Part shown: piece by piece, positions 7,859 to 18,193 of the stretch
Numbering within the stretch: the stretch's first letter is position 1
How the letters are laid out: each line of letters begins with the position of its first letter
Assembly (NCBI GenBank): GCA_944320465.1
Contig: CALUHO010000007.1
Coordinates: 28,953 to 92,952 of the forward strand
Length of the DNA stretch: 64,000 nucleotides
Reading direction: 5' to 3'
Source of the DNA: an uncultured Bacteroidales bacterium
GTDB lineage: Bacteria; Bacteroidota; Bacteroidia; Bacteroidales; P3
The notes under the pieces: model-generated
What the model was told of the DNA's origin: nothing
The model's database searches: none
The model's input: the letters and a program-made list of their open reading frames with translations, nothing else
Translations under genes and position numbers: made by a program

Positions 7859-10800
7859 ATGCGTAATTACAAACTCTGGAACAACATTATCGGATGGGTC
7901 GTCTGGCTCATAGCCTCCATCGTATTCATCGGGACAGCAGAACGAGCTGCCAGCTGGTGGGATTGCGGCGAATATATCTCTTCCGCCTCCCAACTGATGG
8001 TCGGGCATCCTCCTGGAGCCCCCACATTCCAGCTTTTAGGAGCTATCGCCAGCATTTTCGCCTTTGGCGACCCTTCCAAGGTAGGTTTCATGGTCAACTG
8101 CATGTCGGCTCTTTGCAGCAGCTTTACCATTCTGTTCTTATTTTGGTCCATCACGATGCTGGCCCGCAAGCTCGTATTCCGTTTCAACTATAGTACGCAC
8201 GATGCCAAAAGCAAAAAACGTATCCTGCTTCCGGACGCGCCGGATGCTTCCTCTTGGGTTCCCTCGCTATCGCAAAGCATCCTGATTTTCGGTTCAGGCA
8301 TCGTAGGAGCTTTGGCGTACACTTTTTCCGACTCTTTCTGGTTCAGTGCCGTAGAAGGCGAAGTCTACGCCATGTCTTCGTTCTTCACTGCCGTGACATT
8401 CTGGGCGATACTCCGTTGGGAAGCCGTGGCCGACCAGCCACACAACCTCCGCTGGATTATCCTGATTGCCTTCATGATCGGCTTGGCCATCGGAGTCCAT
8501 TTGCTGAATTTGCTGGTCATTCCGGCCATCGTGTTCGTGATTTATTACAAAAAGTTCCAGCCGTCCCGCAAAAGATTCTGGACATCCATGTTCTTGTCGG
8601 TGCTTATCCTGGGTCTCACTCTCTGGGTCATTATCCCTTGGACCGTCAAATTGGCCGGATACATAGAACTTTTCTGTGTCAACAGTTTAGGGATGCCGTT
8701 CAACGTAGGGACAATACTTTTCTTCGTCCTCTTGGTTGCAGCCATTGTCCTTGGCCTGCGGTACGCCCAGAAAAAGCAGCATGTCATCCTGCATACCAGC
8801 TTGCTTTGCTTCTGCTTCCTGCTAATCGGGTATTCCACTTTTATCACATTGGTCATCCGAGCCAACGCCAACGTACCTCTGAACCAAGGAGAAGTAAAGA
8901 ACGCCATCAGCCTCCTTTCCTACTTGAACCGCGACCAATACGGCTCTACCCCTTTAGTCTATGGCCAGTTCTACAATGCCAAACTGATCGAAGTGGAAGA
9001 AGCCAATCCCCAATACATACGCGACGACAGTACCGGACGCTACGAACAAGCCGGATATTCATCCCAGAAACTCACCTACGATCCGGATCATTGCGGGCTT
9101 TTCCCCCGTATGTGGAGCTCGATGCAAAGCGGAGGCCGTCCTTGCGTGACCTACAACAAAATTTGGAGCGGCCATGATGGCAACGAGCGCCCCACCTTGG
9201 GAGAAAATATCCGCTACCTATGGAAATACCAGTTAGGCTGGATGTACGGGCGTTATTTCATGTGGAACTTTGTCGGCCGGCAGAACGATATCATGGGACG
9301 AGGATACAATACCGACGGCTCGATAGACGTTCTGCACGGAAACTGGATCAGCGGCATCAAATTCATCGACGAGATGCGCCTTGGACCGCAAGACAATCTC
9401 CCCCGCTATCTCAAAGAGAATCCAGCACGGAACACCTTCTACTTCCTGCCATTGATACTGGGGCTGATCGGGTTGTTTGTCCAAAGCCGTTACGACAACC
9501 GCAACAGCTTCATCGTATTCCTTTTGTTCTTCATGACCGGCTTGGCCATCGTGCTTTACCTGAACCAACCTTCCACCGAACCTCGTGAAAGAGACTATGC
9601 CGTGGTAGGTTCGTTTTATGCTTTTGCCATGTGGATCGGCCTTGGCGTGGCAGGTATCGGCCATGCCTTGAAAAAATGGATAGAAAACAAGCCGGAAACC
9701 ATCAAAGCCGTAGCCTATGCCTGCGTCTCGGTAATCTGCGTGCTGGCAGTCCCGACAATCATGGCCCAGCAAGGATGGGACGATCACGACCGCTCCCAAC
9801 GGACTTCAGCCCGCGATTTTGGCCGGAACAACCTGGAATCTTGCGAACCCAATGCCATTCTAGTGTCCGACGGGGACAACGATACCTACCCGCTCTGGTA
9901 CAACCTTTACGTGGAAAGAGTCCGCCCGGACGTGCGCTTGGTCAACAGTATGTTGGCACACAGTTCCTGGCATATCCAACCGCTGTTCCGGAAAATCTAC
10001 GAATCAGACCCGTTTGCCCTTTCCATCTCTTCCAAAAATTACGGTGGCGGCCGAAACGAACACATCTACATCCAAGAGCAAATATCTTCCAGCTTGGAAA
10101 TAAAAGATGTCTTGGACTTTATCAATTCGGACAACCCGCAAACAAAACTACGGGCAATGGACGGGCAAACGATTTCGTTCAGTCCCGGACGGCACATGAA
10201 AATGAGCATAGACAAAGAGAAGATGAAAGCATCCGGCTTATACACGGACGAAGAGATTGCCCGGACTCCGGATATGCTCAGTTGGGATCTGCCAAGCGAT
10301 GGCCTCAGCAAGTCCGATTTGATTCTCTTAGACTTAATAGCCAACAACCTGTATGATCGCCCCATTTATTTTATCAGTCCCTACAGCCACAACAGCTTCT
10401 TGCCAGCTATGGAACACTCCCAGGTAGAGGGGATGGTGTACAGGTTCGTACCTTTCAAAAACAGCAATCGTTTTGCTCTGGGAGGCAGCAGCAACGGCAT
10501 TAACACTGACCGCACTTTTGATCTCTTAGTCAACAAGTTCAGCTGGGGAGAAATCCATACCGGCAATGAAAAGTTAGATCCGGAGACTCGTGCATGGTCG
10601 GAACAGGCTCGTCACCAGTATGCAACCTTGGCCACAGGGCTGCTTGCCGAGAACAAAATAGACTCTGCCGTGCAAGCCTTGGACAAAGGACTCTATTTCT
10701 TCCCAGACAAAGTCTTGGAATTCAGTCAACATACGTTGCTCTACGCTGATGCCTATTTCCGTTGTGATGAAAAAGAAAAAGGTTTGGCTGTCCTCAACAG

Positions 10801-10999
10801 CGTAGTTGACAACTACATCCAACGCTTGCAGTACTATAATTCCTTTGCACGACCAAAATTCCAAAGGGGACTACGGGGTGAAATCCAAGAAACCTTATCG
10901 ACGCTTGGCTCCGCTTATTACATTGCTAACCAATACAATATAAGCGACGTAACTAACAAGCTCGACCGCTTTTTCGAACAGCAAGGCATTCAACGTTAA
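7859..10999 (+). CDS. DUF2723 multi-spanning membrane protein, likely GT-C type glycosyltransferase (copy 1)
   Basis: A 1,046-residue protein beginning MRNYKLWNN; this start aligns with the paralogue downstream and with the promoter. The N-terminal 200 residues carry the DUF2723 signature WWDCGEYISSA followed by GHPPGAPTF, in the first extracytoplasmic loop after TM1, where GT-C enzymes keep their acidic catalytic residues. About 10-12 membrane segments span to residue about 640, then a soluble periplasmic domain with DNDTYPLWY, and a C-terminal helical TPR-like tail. DUF2723 is related to TMEM260, a eukaryotic protein O-mannosyltransferase, so protein O-glycosylation with a lipid-linked sugar donor is the best guess. 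The next gene starts 6 bp downstream. Confidence 0.88.
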   Translation: MRNYKLWNNIIGWVVWLIASIVFIGTAERAASWWDCGEYISSASQLMVGHPPGAPTFQLLGAIASIFAFGDPSKVGFMVNCMSALCSSFTILFLFWSITMLARKLVFRFNYSTHDAKSKKRILLPDAPDASSWVPSLSQSILIFGSGIVGALAYTFSDSFWFSAVEGEVYAMSSFFTAVTFWAILRWEAVADQPHNLRWIILIAFMIGLAIGVHLLNLLVIPAIVFVIYYKKFQPSRKRFWTSMFLSVLILGLTLWVIIPWTVKLAGYIELFCVNSLGMPFNVGTILFFVLLVAAIVLGLRYAQKKQHVILHTSLLCFCFLLIGYSTFITLVIRANANVPLNQGEVKNAISLLSYLNRDQYGSTPLVYGQFYNAKLIEVEEANPQYIRDDSTGRYEQAGYSSQKLTYDPDHCGLFPRMWSSMQSGGRPCVTYNKIWSGHDGNERPTLGENIRYLWKYQLGWMYGRYFMWNFVGRQNDIMGRGYNTDGSIDVLHGNWISGIKFIDEMRLGPQDNLPRYLKENPARNTFYFLPLILGLIGLFVQSRYDNRNSFIVFLLFFMTGLAIVLYLNQPSTEPRERDYAVVGSFYAFAMWIGLGVAGIGHALKKWIENKPETIKAVAYACVSVICVLAVPTIMAQQGWDDHDRSQRTSARDFGRNNLESCEPNAILVSDGDNDTYPLWYNLYVERVRPDVRLVNSMLAHSSWHIQPLFRKIYESDPFALSISSKNYGGGRNEHIYIQEQISSSLEIKDVLDFINSDNPQTKLRAMDGQTISFSPGRHMKMSIDKEKMKASGLYTDEEIARTPDMLSWDLPSDGLSKSDLILLDLIANNLYDRPIYFISPYSHNSFLPAMEHSQVEGMVYRFVPFKNSNRFALGGSSNGINTDRTFDLLVNKFSWGEIHTGNEKLDPETRAWSEQARHQYATLATGLLAENKIDSAVQALDKGLYFFPDKVLEFSQHTLLYADAYFRCDEKEKGLAVLNSVVDNYIQRLQYYNSFARPKFQRGLRGEIQETLSTLGSAYYIANQYNISDVTNKLDRFFEQQGIQR

Positions 11000-11005
11000 A
11001 GCAGA

Positions 11006-14000
11006 ATGAAAAACTACCAAAGGTATAACAGTATCATCGGATGGATTGTCTGGCTCATCGCCACAACGGTTTACATTGCCTGTGCGGAAAGGACCGTCAG
11101 CTGGTGGGACTGCGGAGAATACATTTCCACTGCCAGCAAATTGATGGTAGGGCATCCTCCCGGAGCGCCCACGTTCCAAATATTGGGGGCCATCGCCAAT
11201 ATATTCACCTTCGGACATGCGGAATACACGGCCTTTGCCATCAATATCATGTCAGCTCTTTGCAGTAGCTTCACGATACTGTTTTTGTTCTGGACCATCA
11301 CGATGATAGCCAAAAAGATGATGGAAAAACGGTATCCCGACGGCTTAGGAAGATTCCATCAAGGGGTCATCTATGCCTGCGGTATCATCGGGGCTCTTGC
11401 CTATACGTTTTCCGACTCGTTCTGGTTCTCGTCAGCCGAAGGGGAAGTTTATGCCATGTCCTCGTTTTTCACGGCGATTACATTCTGGGCAATTCTTCGC
11501 TGGGAAGCGGTTGCCGACCAACCGGGCAATCTCCGTTGGCTCATTTTCATTGCGTTCATGATAGGTTTGGCCATCGGGGTCCATCTGTTGAACCTTCTGG
11601 TACTGCCGGCCATTGTGTTTACAATCTATTACAAGAAATTCCAGCCTTCGCGCAAGGGCTTCTGGATTGCCCTGATTCTTTCCGTAGTCCTGTTGGGGCT
11701 AATCCTGTGGGTCATCGTGCCTTGGACAGTAAAACTCGCCGGCTATTTTGAAGTGTTCTTTGTCAACAGCCTCGGGCTGCCGTTCAATTCGGGAACCATT
11801 GTTTATTTCCTGCTGCTTGTCGCGGCTCTTGTATGGGGGCTGTACAGGTCGAGAAAGAAAGGGCGGGTCATCCTGCATACGGCATTGCTGAGCTTATGTT
11901 TCATGCTCATAGGTTATTCCACTTTCCTCACACTGGTCATTCGTTCCAATGCCAATGTGCCCATCAACGAGAATGAACCCAAGGATGCTTACAGTCTTTT
12001 GGCCTACCTGAACCGGGAACAGTACGGGTCCCGCCCCCTGCTGTACGGTGCTTATTTCAACGCCGTGCCGATCGACCTTAAAGAAGGCGCGGCCATTTAC
12101 GCCAAAGACTCTGCTTCAGGCCGTTACAAAGTAGTAGGCCGTAACACAAAGTATGTTTATGCGCCAGAAGACTGCGGGCTATTCCCGCGCATGTACTCAA
12201 GCGAAAACAGCGGCAGCCGCCCGCATCAGGACTACTACCGTTTCTGGAGCGGAACCGATGCCAATGAAAAGACAGGCAAACCCTCGGGAATCGAGAATAT
12301 GAGATTCCTTATCCGCTACCAATGCCGCTGGATGTACTTCCGTTACTTCATGTGGAATTTTGCCGGAAGACAGAACAACATACAAGGTCTTGGCTACAAT
12401 CGGGACGGCAGCCGGGATCTCCTCCATGGCAACTGGATCAGCGGCATAAAGTTCCTGGACAAGATGCGTCTTGGCCCTCAGGATAATCTGCCAAGCTACT
12501 TAGCCAATAATCAAGGACGCAATACCTTCTTCATGCTGCCTTTGCTACTGGGACTTTGCGGCTTGATTTACCAATGCCGCAAATTCAGACACAGTGGCTT
12601 TGTAGTTTTCCTGCTTTTTTTCATGACCGGCTTGGCCATTGTCTTATATCTGAACCAGCCTTCCACGGAACCCCGCGAACGGGACTATGCGTTTGCAGGT
12701 TCATTCTATGCTTTTGCAATATGGATTGGACTGGGTATCATGGCTCTAACGGACTGGCTGGGGCGTAAATTCAATCCAAAAGCAGTTTTCCCGGCAGTGG
12801 CGGTCTTAAGCTTGGTTTTCGTCCCTGGGCTGATGGCCCAGCAAGGCTGGGACGACCACAATCGTTCTCACCGGACGGCAGCCTACGATTTCGGTAAGAA
12901 CAGCCTTCTCTCATGCGAAGCCAACGGAATCTTGATAGCCAATGGCGACAACGACACTTTCCCTGTCTGGTACTGTCAAGAAGTGGAAGGAATCCGGCCG
13001 GATATCCGAATCATCAATAGCGCACTGGCAAACAGCTTCTGGCATATCCAACCTCTGTTCCGCAAAGTATACGATGCCGACCCGCTCCGCTTCACCTTGC
13101 CTTACGAAGCCTACGGGCAAGGCAACGATTTTGTCTACTTAGGCGATATCGATTTAGGTGACTACATAGAACTATCGCAAGTACTTTCGTTTGCAGCCAG
13201 CAAGGATCCTGCCACCAAACAGAAAATGATGGATGGCAGCTTGGTTTCTGTCCTTCCGGTCAACAAAGTCAAACTCAGCCTCAATTCCCAAGAATTGCTG
13301 AATAAAGGACTGATAACCGAAACGCAAGTTGCCAGTACACCAGATGCCATCCGTTACGAGCTGAAGGCATCACAGAGAGACATGGTTTTCCGGGCCGATT
13401 TAGCCTTCCTCGATATTTTTGCCAGCAACGGTTTTGAACGTCCGGTACATGTGTCCAGCCAGACAGCGCAATCCAATGTCCTGCCGGTTCCGGATTACGC
13501 CCAAGCCGAAGGGACTGTGTACCGCATAGTACCTTACCGCAATCCGAACCGCCAAGCCGTAGGCGGTAACGGCATCAACACAGACAAATCCTACAACCTC
13601 TTTGTCAATCAGTTCCGCTGGGGAAACCTGCAAGATCCCAAAACAGCCGTCGATCCGGAAAGTGCAGGCTATGCAGGGACTATACGCTACCAGTATTCGC
13701 AATTAGCAAAGGCTTTGACCTTTGAGAATAAACCCGATTCGGCCATCCAAGTTCTGGACAAGTGCGTTGAATTCTTCCCCGACAACAAAGTACCCTATGA
13801 TGGATTGATGATTTACATCATGGAAGAATATTTCCGAGCTGGTGCCATGGACAAAGGTTTGGACTTGGCTATTCGATTAGAAGAAATTCATAACGAACGA
13901 CTCGACTACATGGCAAGATTTCCCGCCCGGTTTGCCCGTACCGTCCAATACGAGCGGAACGAATGCCTGGCTGTCTTTTATGAAATGACAAAATGCTTAT

Positions 14001-14077
14001 CCCCCTACCGGTATAAACCTGAAGTGGATGAACTTGTCAATAACTTAATGCAAATCTTGGCTCCTTATGGAATATAA
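11006..14077 (+). CDS. DUF2723 multi-spanning membrane protein (copy 2, tandem paralogue)
   Basis: A 1,023-residue close paralogue of the preceding gene with the same order: MKNYQRYNSIIGWIVWLIA, WWDCGEYISTAS, GHPPGAPTF, membrane core, STEPRERDYAFAGSFYAF loop, GDNDTFPVWY soluble domain, helical C-terminus. Identity is high in the membrane core and signature loops and low in the C-terminal 300 residues, so the duplication is old and the two copies have probably taken different acceptors or donors. It lies 6 bp after copy 1 and overlaps the following gene by 11 bp, so all three are one operon. The enzymatic role is inferred from the family. Confidence 0.87.
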   Translation: MKNYQRYNSIIGWIVWLIATTVYIACAERTVSWWDCGEYISTASKLMVGHPPGAPTFQILGAIANIFTFGHAEYTAFAINIMSALCSSFTILFLFWTITMIAKKMMEKRYPDGLGRFHQGVIYACGIIGALAYTFSDSFWFSSAEGEVYAMSSFFTAITFWAILRWEAVADQPGNLRWLIFIAFMIGLAIGVHLLNLLVLPAIVFTIYYKKFQPSRKGFWIALILSVVLLGLILWVIVPWTVKLAGYFEVFFVNSLGLPFNSGTIVYFLLLVAALVWGLYRSRKKGRVILHTALLSLCFMLIGYSTFLTLVIRSNANVPINENEPKDAYSLLAYLNREQYGSRPLLYGAYFNAVPIDLKEGAAIYAKDSASGRYKVVGRNTKYVYAPEDCGLFPRMYSSENSGSRPHQDYYRFWSGTDANEKTGKPSGIENMRFLIRYQCRWMYFRYFMWNFAGRQNNIQGLGYNRDGSRDLLHGNWISGIKFLDKMRLGPQDNLPSYLANNQGRNTFFMLPLLLGLCGLIYQCRKFRHSGFVVFLLFFMTGLAIVLYLNQPSTEPRERDYAFAGSFYAFAIWIGLGIMALTDWLGRKFNPKAVFPAVAVLSLVFVPGLMAQQGWDDHNRSHRTAAYDFGKNSLLSCEANGILIANGDNDTFPVWYCQEVEGIRPDIRIINSALANSFWHIQPLFRKVYDADPLRFTLPYEAYGQGNDFVYLGDIDLGDYIELSQVLSFAASKDPATKQKMMDGSLVSVLPVNKVKLSLNSQELLNKGLITETQVASTPDAIRYELKASQRDMVFRADLAFLDIFASNGFERPVHVSSQTAQSNVLPVPDYAQAEGTVYRIVPYRNPNRQAVGGNGINTDKSYNLFVNQFRWGNLQDPKTAVDPESAGYAGTIRYQYSQLAKALTFENKPDSAIQVLDKCVEFFPDNKVPYDGLMIYIMEEYFRAGAMDKGLDLAIRLEEIHNERLDYMARFPARFARTVQYERNECLAVFYEMTKCLSPYRYKPEVDELVNNLMQILAPYGI

Positions 14078-14693
14078 CAACACAGAGGAAAAGCAAGACA
14101 AGGGTACGGAAGACCCTATCGCGCAGACTGAAACCAAACAGACAACACTTCTCCAATGCGAGGATTCCGATAATGCCCGTCAAGCAGAAGTAAGCGATGA
14201 GGAATCCAATAACACTGGGCAAGATGAGGAAAAGAATTCCCGGCAAGTCTTCCAAAACCACCGGACAAGCTTGCTAAGCGTACTGTGTATCCTCACCTTC
14301 ATCGGAAGCGGCTTCTCCGCCTTCTCCAACGCCATCATGTGGCTAAGCCTGCCTACACTAAAAGAAATAGTCCTAACCAGTGATTTGTACGATAACTATT
14401 TTGCCCTATTTCCCGGTTTAGAGGAACAGATGATGACAATGCTGGAAATACCCGCTTATTTTTACCTTCTAACCTTTCTTCTATATATCGGTTCCATCTT
14501 AGGCGCCGTCTGGATGTGGAAGTTGCAACGCAAAGGATTCCATACTTACACCATTTCCCAATGCCTGCTAATCCTCGTCTCGATGCTAATGATGCCGAAC
14601 GCCGGAGTTCCTTGGCTCTCTATCTTCTGGACAGGGTTATTCGTGACGCTTTACGGCATTCATTTAAAGTACATGAACCCCATTGAACAATAA
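14067..14693 (+). CDS. Four-TM hypothetical membrane protein with acidic cytosolic tail
   Basis: A 208-residue protein. Residues 1-65 are hydrophilic and rich in Glu, Asp, Gln and Thr; then four membrane segments at about 68-92, 126-148, 160-180 and 183-200, ending in a short HLKYMNPIEQ tail. The start overlaps the second DUF2723 gene by 11 bp in another frame, so it is translationally coupled to it. The domain has no name I can support. Context suggests an accessory subunit of the DUF2723 proteins. Confidence 0.75.
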   Translation: MEYNNTEEKQDKGTEDPIAQTETKQTTLLQCEDSDNARQAEVSDEESNNTGQDEEKNSRQVFQNHRTSLLSVLCILTFIGSGFSAFSNAIMWLSLPTLKEIVLTSDLYDNYFALFPGLEEQMMTMLEIPAYFYLLTFLLYIGSILGAVWMWKLQRKGFHTYTISQCLLILVSMLMMPNAGVPWLSIFWTGLFVTLYGIHLKYMNPIEQ

Positions 14694-14787
14694 GTCTGAA
14701 AAGAATTTATAAAACTAACAGGCTCTTCTGCCGGCAATCTGTCCATGTTGCCTCGCAAGGGCTCTTATAAACTAAAAATTTCAAGCA

Positions 14788-16206
14788 ATGACTGAAAAAC
14801 TGCAACAAACGCTACGCGACTCCGCTGGAGCCCGATGGGCGGCATTGATTCTCATCGCCCTGATGATGTTCTTCGCCTACATGTTCGTCGATGTGATGTC
14901 TCCGCTACAGACCCTCATCGAATCCGAACGTGGGTGGACCCCGAACGTGTTCGGGACATACGCTGCCTCCGAGTACATTTTGAATGTATGCGGTTTCTTG
15001 ATTCTTGCCGGTATCATCCTCGACAAATGCGGAGTCCGGTTCACCGGAACGCTGTCCGCCTCATTGATGGTAGTAGGTGCAGCTATCAAGTACATTGCCA
15101 TCAGCGATTTCTTCCAGGATTCAGCTCTTTGCACTTGGTTAGGTTCATGGTGGACCGCGATGCCGGGAAGCGCCAAATTAGCCTGCTTGGGCTTCATGAT
15201 TTTCGGCTGCGGTTGCGAAATGGCCGGAATCACCGTATCACGTGCCATTGCCAAATGGTTCGCCGGCAAGGAAATGGCCCTTGCCATGGGGCTGGAAATG
15301 GCTATCGCCCGCTTGGGGGTATTCGCCGTCCTATCGCTCTCTCCGTTCCTGGCTGCCAAGTTCGACCAATCGGTCGTAGCTCCTATCGCTTTCTGCACCG
15401 TACTGCTGCTCATCGGTCTCATCAATTTCATCGTCTTCTCAGTGATGGACCGCAAATTGGACAAGCAGCTGGGCGTTGGCAAGGATGCCGGTTCGGAAGA
15501 AGACCAATTCAAGTTCAGCGATATCAAATACATCTTCGGCAGCAAGATGTTCTGGCTCATCGCGCTGCTCTGCGTGCTGTACTACTCGGCCATCTTCCCC
15601 TTCCAGCGTTACGCTACCAACTTCCTGGAATCCACATTGACGATTCCTGCTGATGAAGCGGCCAATATCTTCCGCTGGTTCCCGATTCTGGCCATGATCC
15701 TGACCCCGGTCTTAGGCTCGTTCATCGATTATAAGGGAAAAGGCGCCTCCATGCTGATGTACGGTGCCTTAATCATGATTATCTGCCATCTTTCATACGC
15801 TTTCATCCTGCCGGCATACCCGGCCAAATGGCTGGCTTTCGTCATCACCGTCGTGCTCGGGGTTTCATTCTCATTGGTTCCAGCCGCCCTTTGGCCCAGC
15901 GTTCCCAAGGTCATCGACGGCAAGATTCTCGGAAGTGCGTATGCCTTGATTTTCTGGGTTCAGAACATCGGGCTCTGCTTTGTTCCCAAAATCATCGGGA
16001 ACGTGCTTAACTCCACCAACCCCGGCGTGGCCGAAGCCCGCAACCAGGCCATGATGCAAGGCACTGCGATGCCAGCCTACGATTACACCGTGCCGATGAT
16101 CATCTTCGCTTCCTTCGGCATGGCGGCCTTCCTCTTGGGCATCTGGCTCAAAGCCGAAGACAAGCGCAAGGGATACGGCCTGGAACTCCCTAACGTGAAG
16201 AAATAA
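14788..16206 (+). CDS. Major facilitator superfamily transporter
   Basis: A 472-residue inner-membrane protein with 12 predicted membrane segments and the central hydrophilic loop (about 219-245, MDRKLDKQLGVGKDAGSEED). An MFS A-motif-like DKCGVRFTG follows TM2 and its repeat DYKGKGAS lies in the second half. The overall look, with a GCGCEMAGITVSRAIAKWF segment in TM4-5, is closest to the Bacteroidetes branch related to MFSD1 (a lysosomal dipeptide exporter in animals), but substrate prediction is weak. It is a single gene with a strong terminator at 16250. Confidence 0.85.
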   Translation: MTEKLQQTLRDSAGARWAALILIALMMFFAYMFVDVMSPLQTLIESERGWTPNVFGTYAASEYILNVCGFLILAGIILDKCGVRFTGTLSASLMVVGAAIKYIAISDFFQDSALCTWLGSWWTAMPGSAKLACLGFMIFGCGCEMAGITVSRAIAKWFAGKEMALAMGLEMAIARLGVFAVLSLSPFLAAKFDQSVVAPIAFCTVLLLIGLINFIVFSVMDRKLDKQLGVGKDAGSEEDQFKFSDIKYIFGSKMFWLIALLCVLYYSAIFPFQRYATNFLESTLTIPADEAANIFRWFPILAMILTPVLGSFIDYKGKGASMLMYGALIMIICHLSYAFILPAYPAKWLAFVITVVLGVSFSLVPAALWPSVPKVIDGKILGSAYALIFWVQNIGLCFVPKIIGNVLNSTNPGVAEARNQAMMQGTAMPAYDYTVPMIIFASFGMAAFLLGIWLKAEDKRKGYGLELPNVKK

Positions 16207-16249
16207 CTCCGTTCCTGAAAGCTGTCTTCGAATCCGCCTGATTCACCGG

Positions 16250-16287
16250 GAGGGTGTGCACCATCAACCACCGCACACCCTCTCTTT
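16250..16287 (+). terminator. Terminator of the MFS gene
   Basis: GAGGGTGTGC / GCACACCCTC, a perfect 10-bp stem followed by TCTTT, 44 nt after the MFS stop. It also argues against the AraC/TPR gene starting at the in-frame ATG 16254, which lies inside this stem. Confidence 0.75.
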
Positions 16288-16334
16288 CAGAAATAGCAAC
16301 AATCTTCCTAACCATGGGACATGGCCTGTTCAGC

Positions 16335-18026
16335 ATGAAAAACGATTCCCTGAAAATCGCGGGGCTGCTGCTTGCCTTGTCATTCGCCGTCCTGCCATCC
16401 CAGGCATGCTCCACGCCTCGGCAATTGGAAATCCGCCCTGCCGACAGTCTTTTCTTCATCGGGGAAACCTTTTTCGACAATTACCAATACGACTCGGCTC
16501 TCCCTTTCTTTGAAGAGCTGATTTTCCGCCTCGACAACCGCAAACTTCAGGATTCAGACATCAGCTTCGGCATCCAGGCTTGCAACTGTGCCGGAATCAT
16601 CCACATGATACATTCCCATGACGAGCAGGCCATGCAGTACTTTGCCGATGCCAGCTTCTGGTGCGACCGCATCCAAGACAGCATTCACAAACAAATCATA
16701 CTGAACAACACGGGTGTCCTCTACGCCAAGCTGCAAGCATACGGGCAAGCATACCGATCATTCAAACAAGCTTTTAGCATCGCCAGTCCGGACCAAGGCC
16801 CGCATAAGGAAGAAATCCTGATGAACATGCTCACGATGGCATCATGGACTACCGATACCGGCATGGAAGATTCCTGCCTTGAATTATTGATGCAGCCTGA
16901 ATTCAACAATACTCCAATCCAAAGCTTCGGGATACAGGCCAGCTTGTCAGAACAGGAATACCGGAAAGGCAATATCGAGAAAAGCATAGCCCATATACGT
17001 CAGGCTCTCCGCTGCTGGCCTCTGCCGGCAGACTCCATAGAATTCTTCTCCCACCAATATCTCTCGTTAGCAGACCGCTTCGAGAAATGCGGGGAACCCG
17101 ATTCCGCCCTCTGTTACTATCAAAAAGTGGCGCAAATAGCACATAGCAGGAAAAACCATGCATTCCTGCAGAACTGCTTGCGCCAAAGCATCGAGATATT
17201 CCGGAAACAAGGCAGGATTTCCTCCGCACTCGCCGCCTTGGACCAATACTGGAACACCACCGACAGCATCATGGTCCAAGACCGGACCCTGCGGCTGAAG
17301 AATCTGGAGTCCGCCACGCAAAAGCACCTCAAAGACCTGGAGATATCAGACCTCAGGATAACGACAGAATACCAAAACCGCCTCATCAAGTCCAAAAACG
17401 TCACCTTGGCCTCCTTGATTGCCGGAGGAGGGTTAGCGTTAATACTCCTCATCATCGTCTACTACCAGAAAAAGCAGCAAGGCAAGCACCTGCTCCTACT
17501 ATATGAGAAGAACTCCCAGCTATGGAAAGATGCCCAGCAATACCAAATCCAGAAAAACGCTCTTGAAAAGCAATTATCCGATTTGAAAATCGAATCAAGC
17601 TCCATCCAGGCACCGCTGCACGACAAAGGGCAGACAAAGAATGGCGCGCCTGGTGCGACCGACACTTCACGGCAGGAACTTCTGGAAAAGATAATCAAAG
17701 TGTTCGAAGGAAATGCCTTCCTGAAAAACAATTTCAGCCTGGCAAGCTTGGCACGGCAGGTCAAATCCAACACATCTTACGTTTCAACAGCCATTAACGA
17801 ACACTACGGGAAGAATTTCAATGCCCTTGTCAATGAATACAGGATCCGCCAAGCCTGCCAGTATCTGGAAGACCCCGAATACAACCGGTATACTATCGAA
17901 TATGTCGCCCAATCGGTCGGTTACGCCAATAAAACCACATTCTACGCAGCCTTCAAGAAACATACGGGTTTGACACCCTCCCAATACCAGCGGCTCGGCC
18001 TCCAGCAAAGAAAGAAAACGCTCTGA
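16335..18026 (+). CDS. Membrane-anchored TPR/AraC-type regulator
   Basis: A 563-residue one-component sensor. The chosen ATG (16335) opens a signal peptide (MKNDSLKIAGLLLALSFAVL) ending at PSQAC; upstream in-frame ATGs lie in or next to the preceding terminator. Residues about 30-370 are TPR-like helical hairpins outside the membrane, a transmembrane segment follows (ASLIAGGGLALILLIIVYY), then a short coiled coil and a C-terminal AraC double helix-turn-helix (last about 105 residues, with YTIEYVAQSVGYANKTTFY and AAFKKHTGLTPSQY). This design is common in Bacteroidetes and couples a periplasmic signal to transcription. The gene for the large secreted adhesin-like protein is 167 bp downstream on the same strand and is the obvious candidate target. 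Confidence 0.87.
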   Translation: MKNDSLKIAGLLLALSFAVLPSQACSTPRQLEIRPADSLFFIGETFFDNYQYDSALPFFEELIFRLDNRKLQDSDISFGIQACNCAGIIHMIHSHDEQAMQYFADASFWCDRIQDSIHKQIILNNTGVLYAKLQAYGQAYRSFKQAFSIASPDQGPHKEEILMNMLTMASWTTDTGMEDSCLELLMQPEFNNTPIQSFGIQASLSEQEYRKGNIEKSIAHIRQALRCWPLPADSIEFFSHQYLSLADRFEKCGEPDSALCYYQKVAQIAHSRKNHAFLQNCLRQSIEIFRKQGRISSALAALDQYWNTTDSIMVQDRTLRLKNLESATQKHLKDLEISDLRITTEYQNRLIKSKNVTLASLIAGGGLALILLIIVYYQKKQQGKHLLLLYEKNSQLWKDAQQYQIQKNALEKQLSDLKIESSSIQAPLHDKGQTKNGAPGATDTSRQELLEKIIKVFEGNAFLKNNFSLASLARQVKSNTSYVSTAINEHYGKNFNALVNEYRIRQACQYLEDPEYNRYTIEYVAQSVGYANKTTFYAAFKKHTGLTPSQYQRLGLQQRKKTL

Positions 18027-18137
18027 GCCTCCAGCAAAAAAAACAAAACACATAATCAATCAATTAAACAAACAATTTATCAGTATGATTTCTTAAATCC
18101 TTACATTTTCCCGGCCTCGGCCTAAGATGTTCATGCT

Positions 18138-18145
18138 TATTTTTG
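18138..18145 (+). promoter_or_regulatory. -7 box of the adhesin-like gene
   Basis: TATTTTTG lies 49 nt before the ATG at 18194. The in-frame ATG at 18143 overlaps this box and cannot be the start if the box is used. Confidence 0.5.
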
Positions 18146-18193
18146 CCCTGTCCCGAAAGGAATCCACTATATCGAACAAAAATACAAACGAGC

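Noticed and set aside
8254..9177. 307-codon frame overlapping the first DUF2723 gene
   Set aside because: Arg/His/Pro-rich shadow frame inside a well-supported gene.
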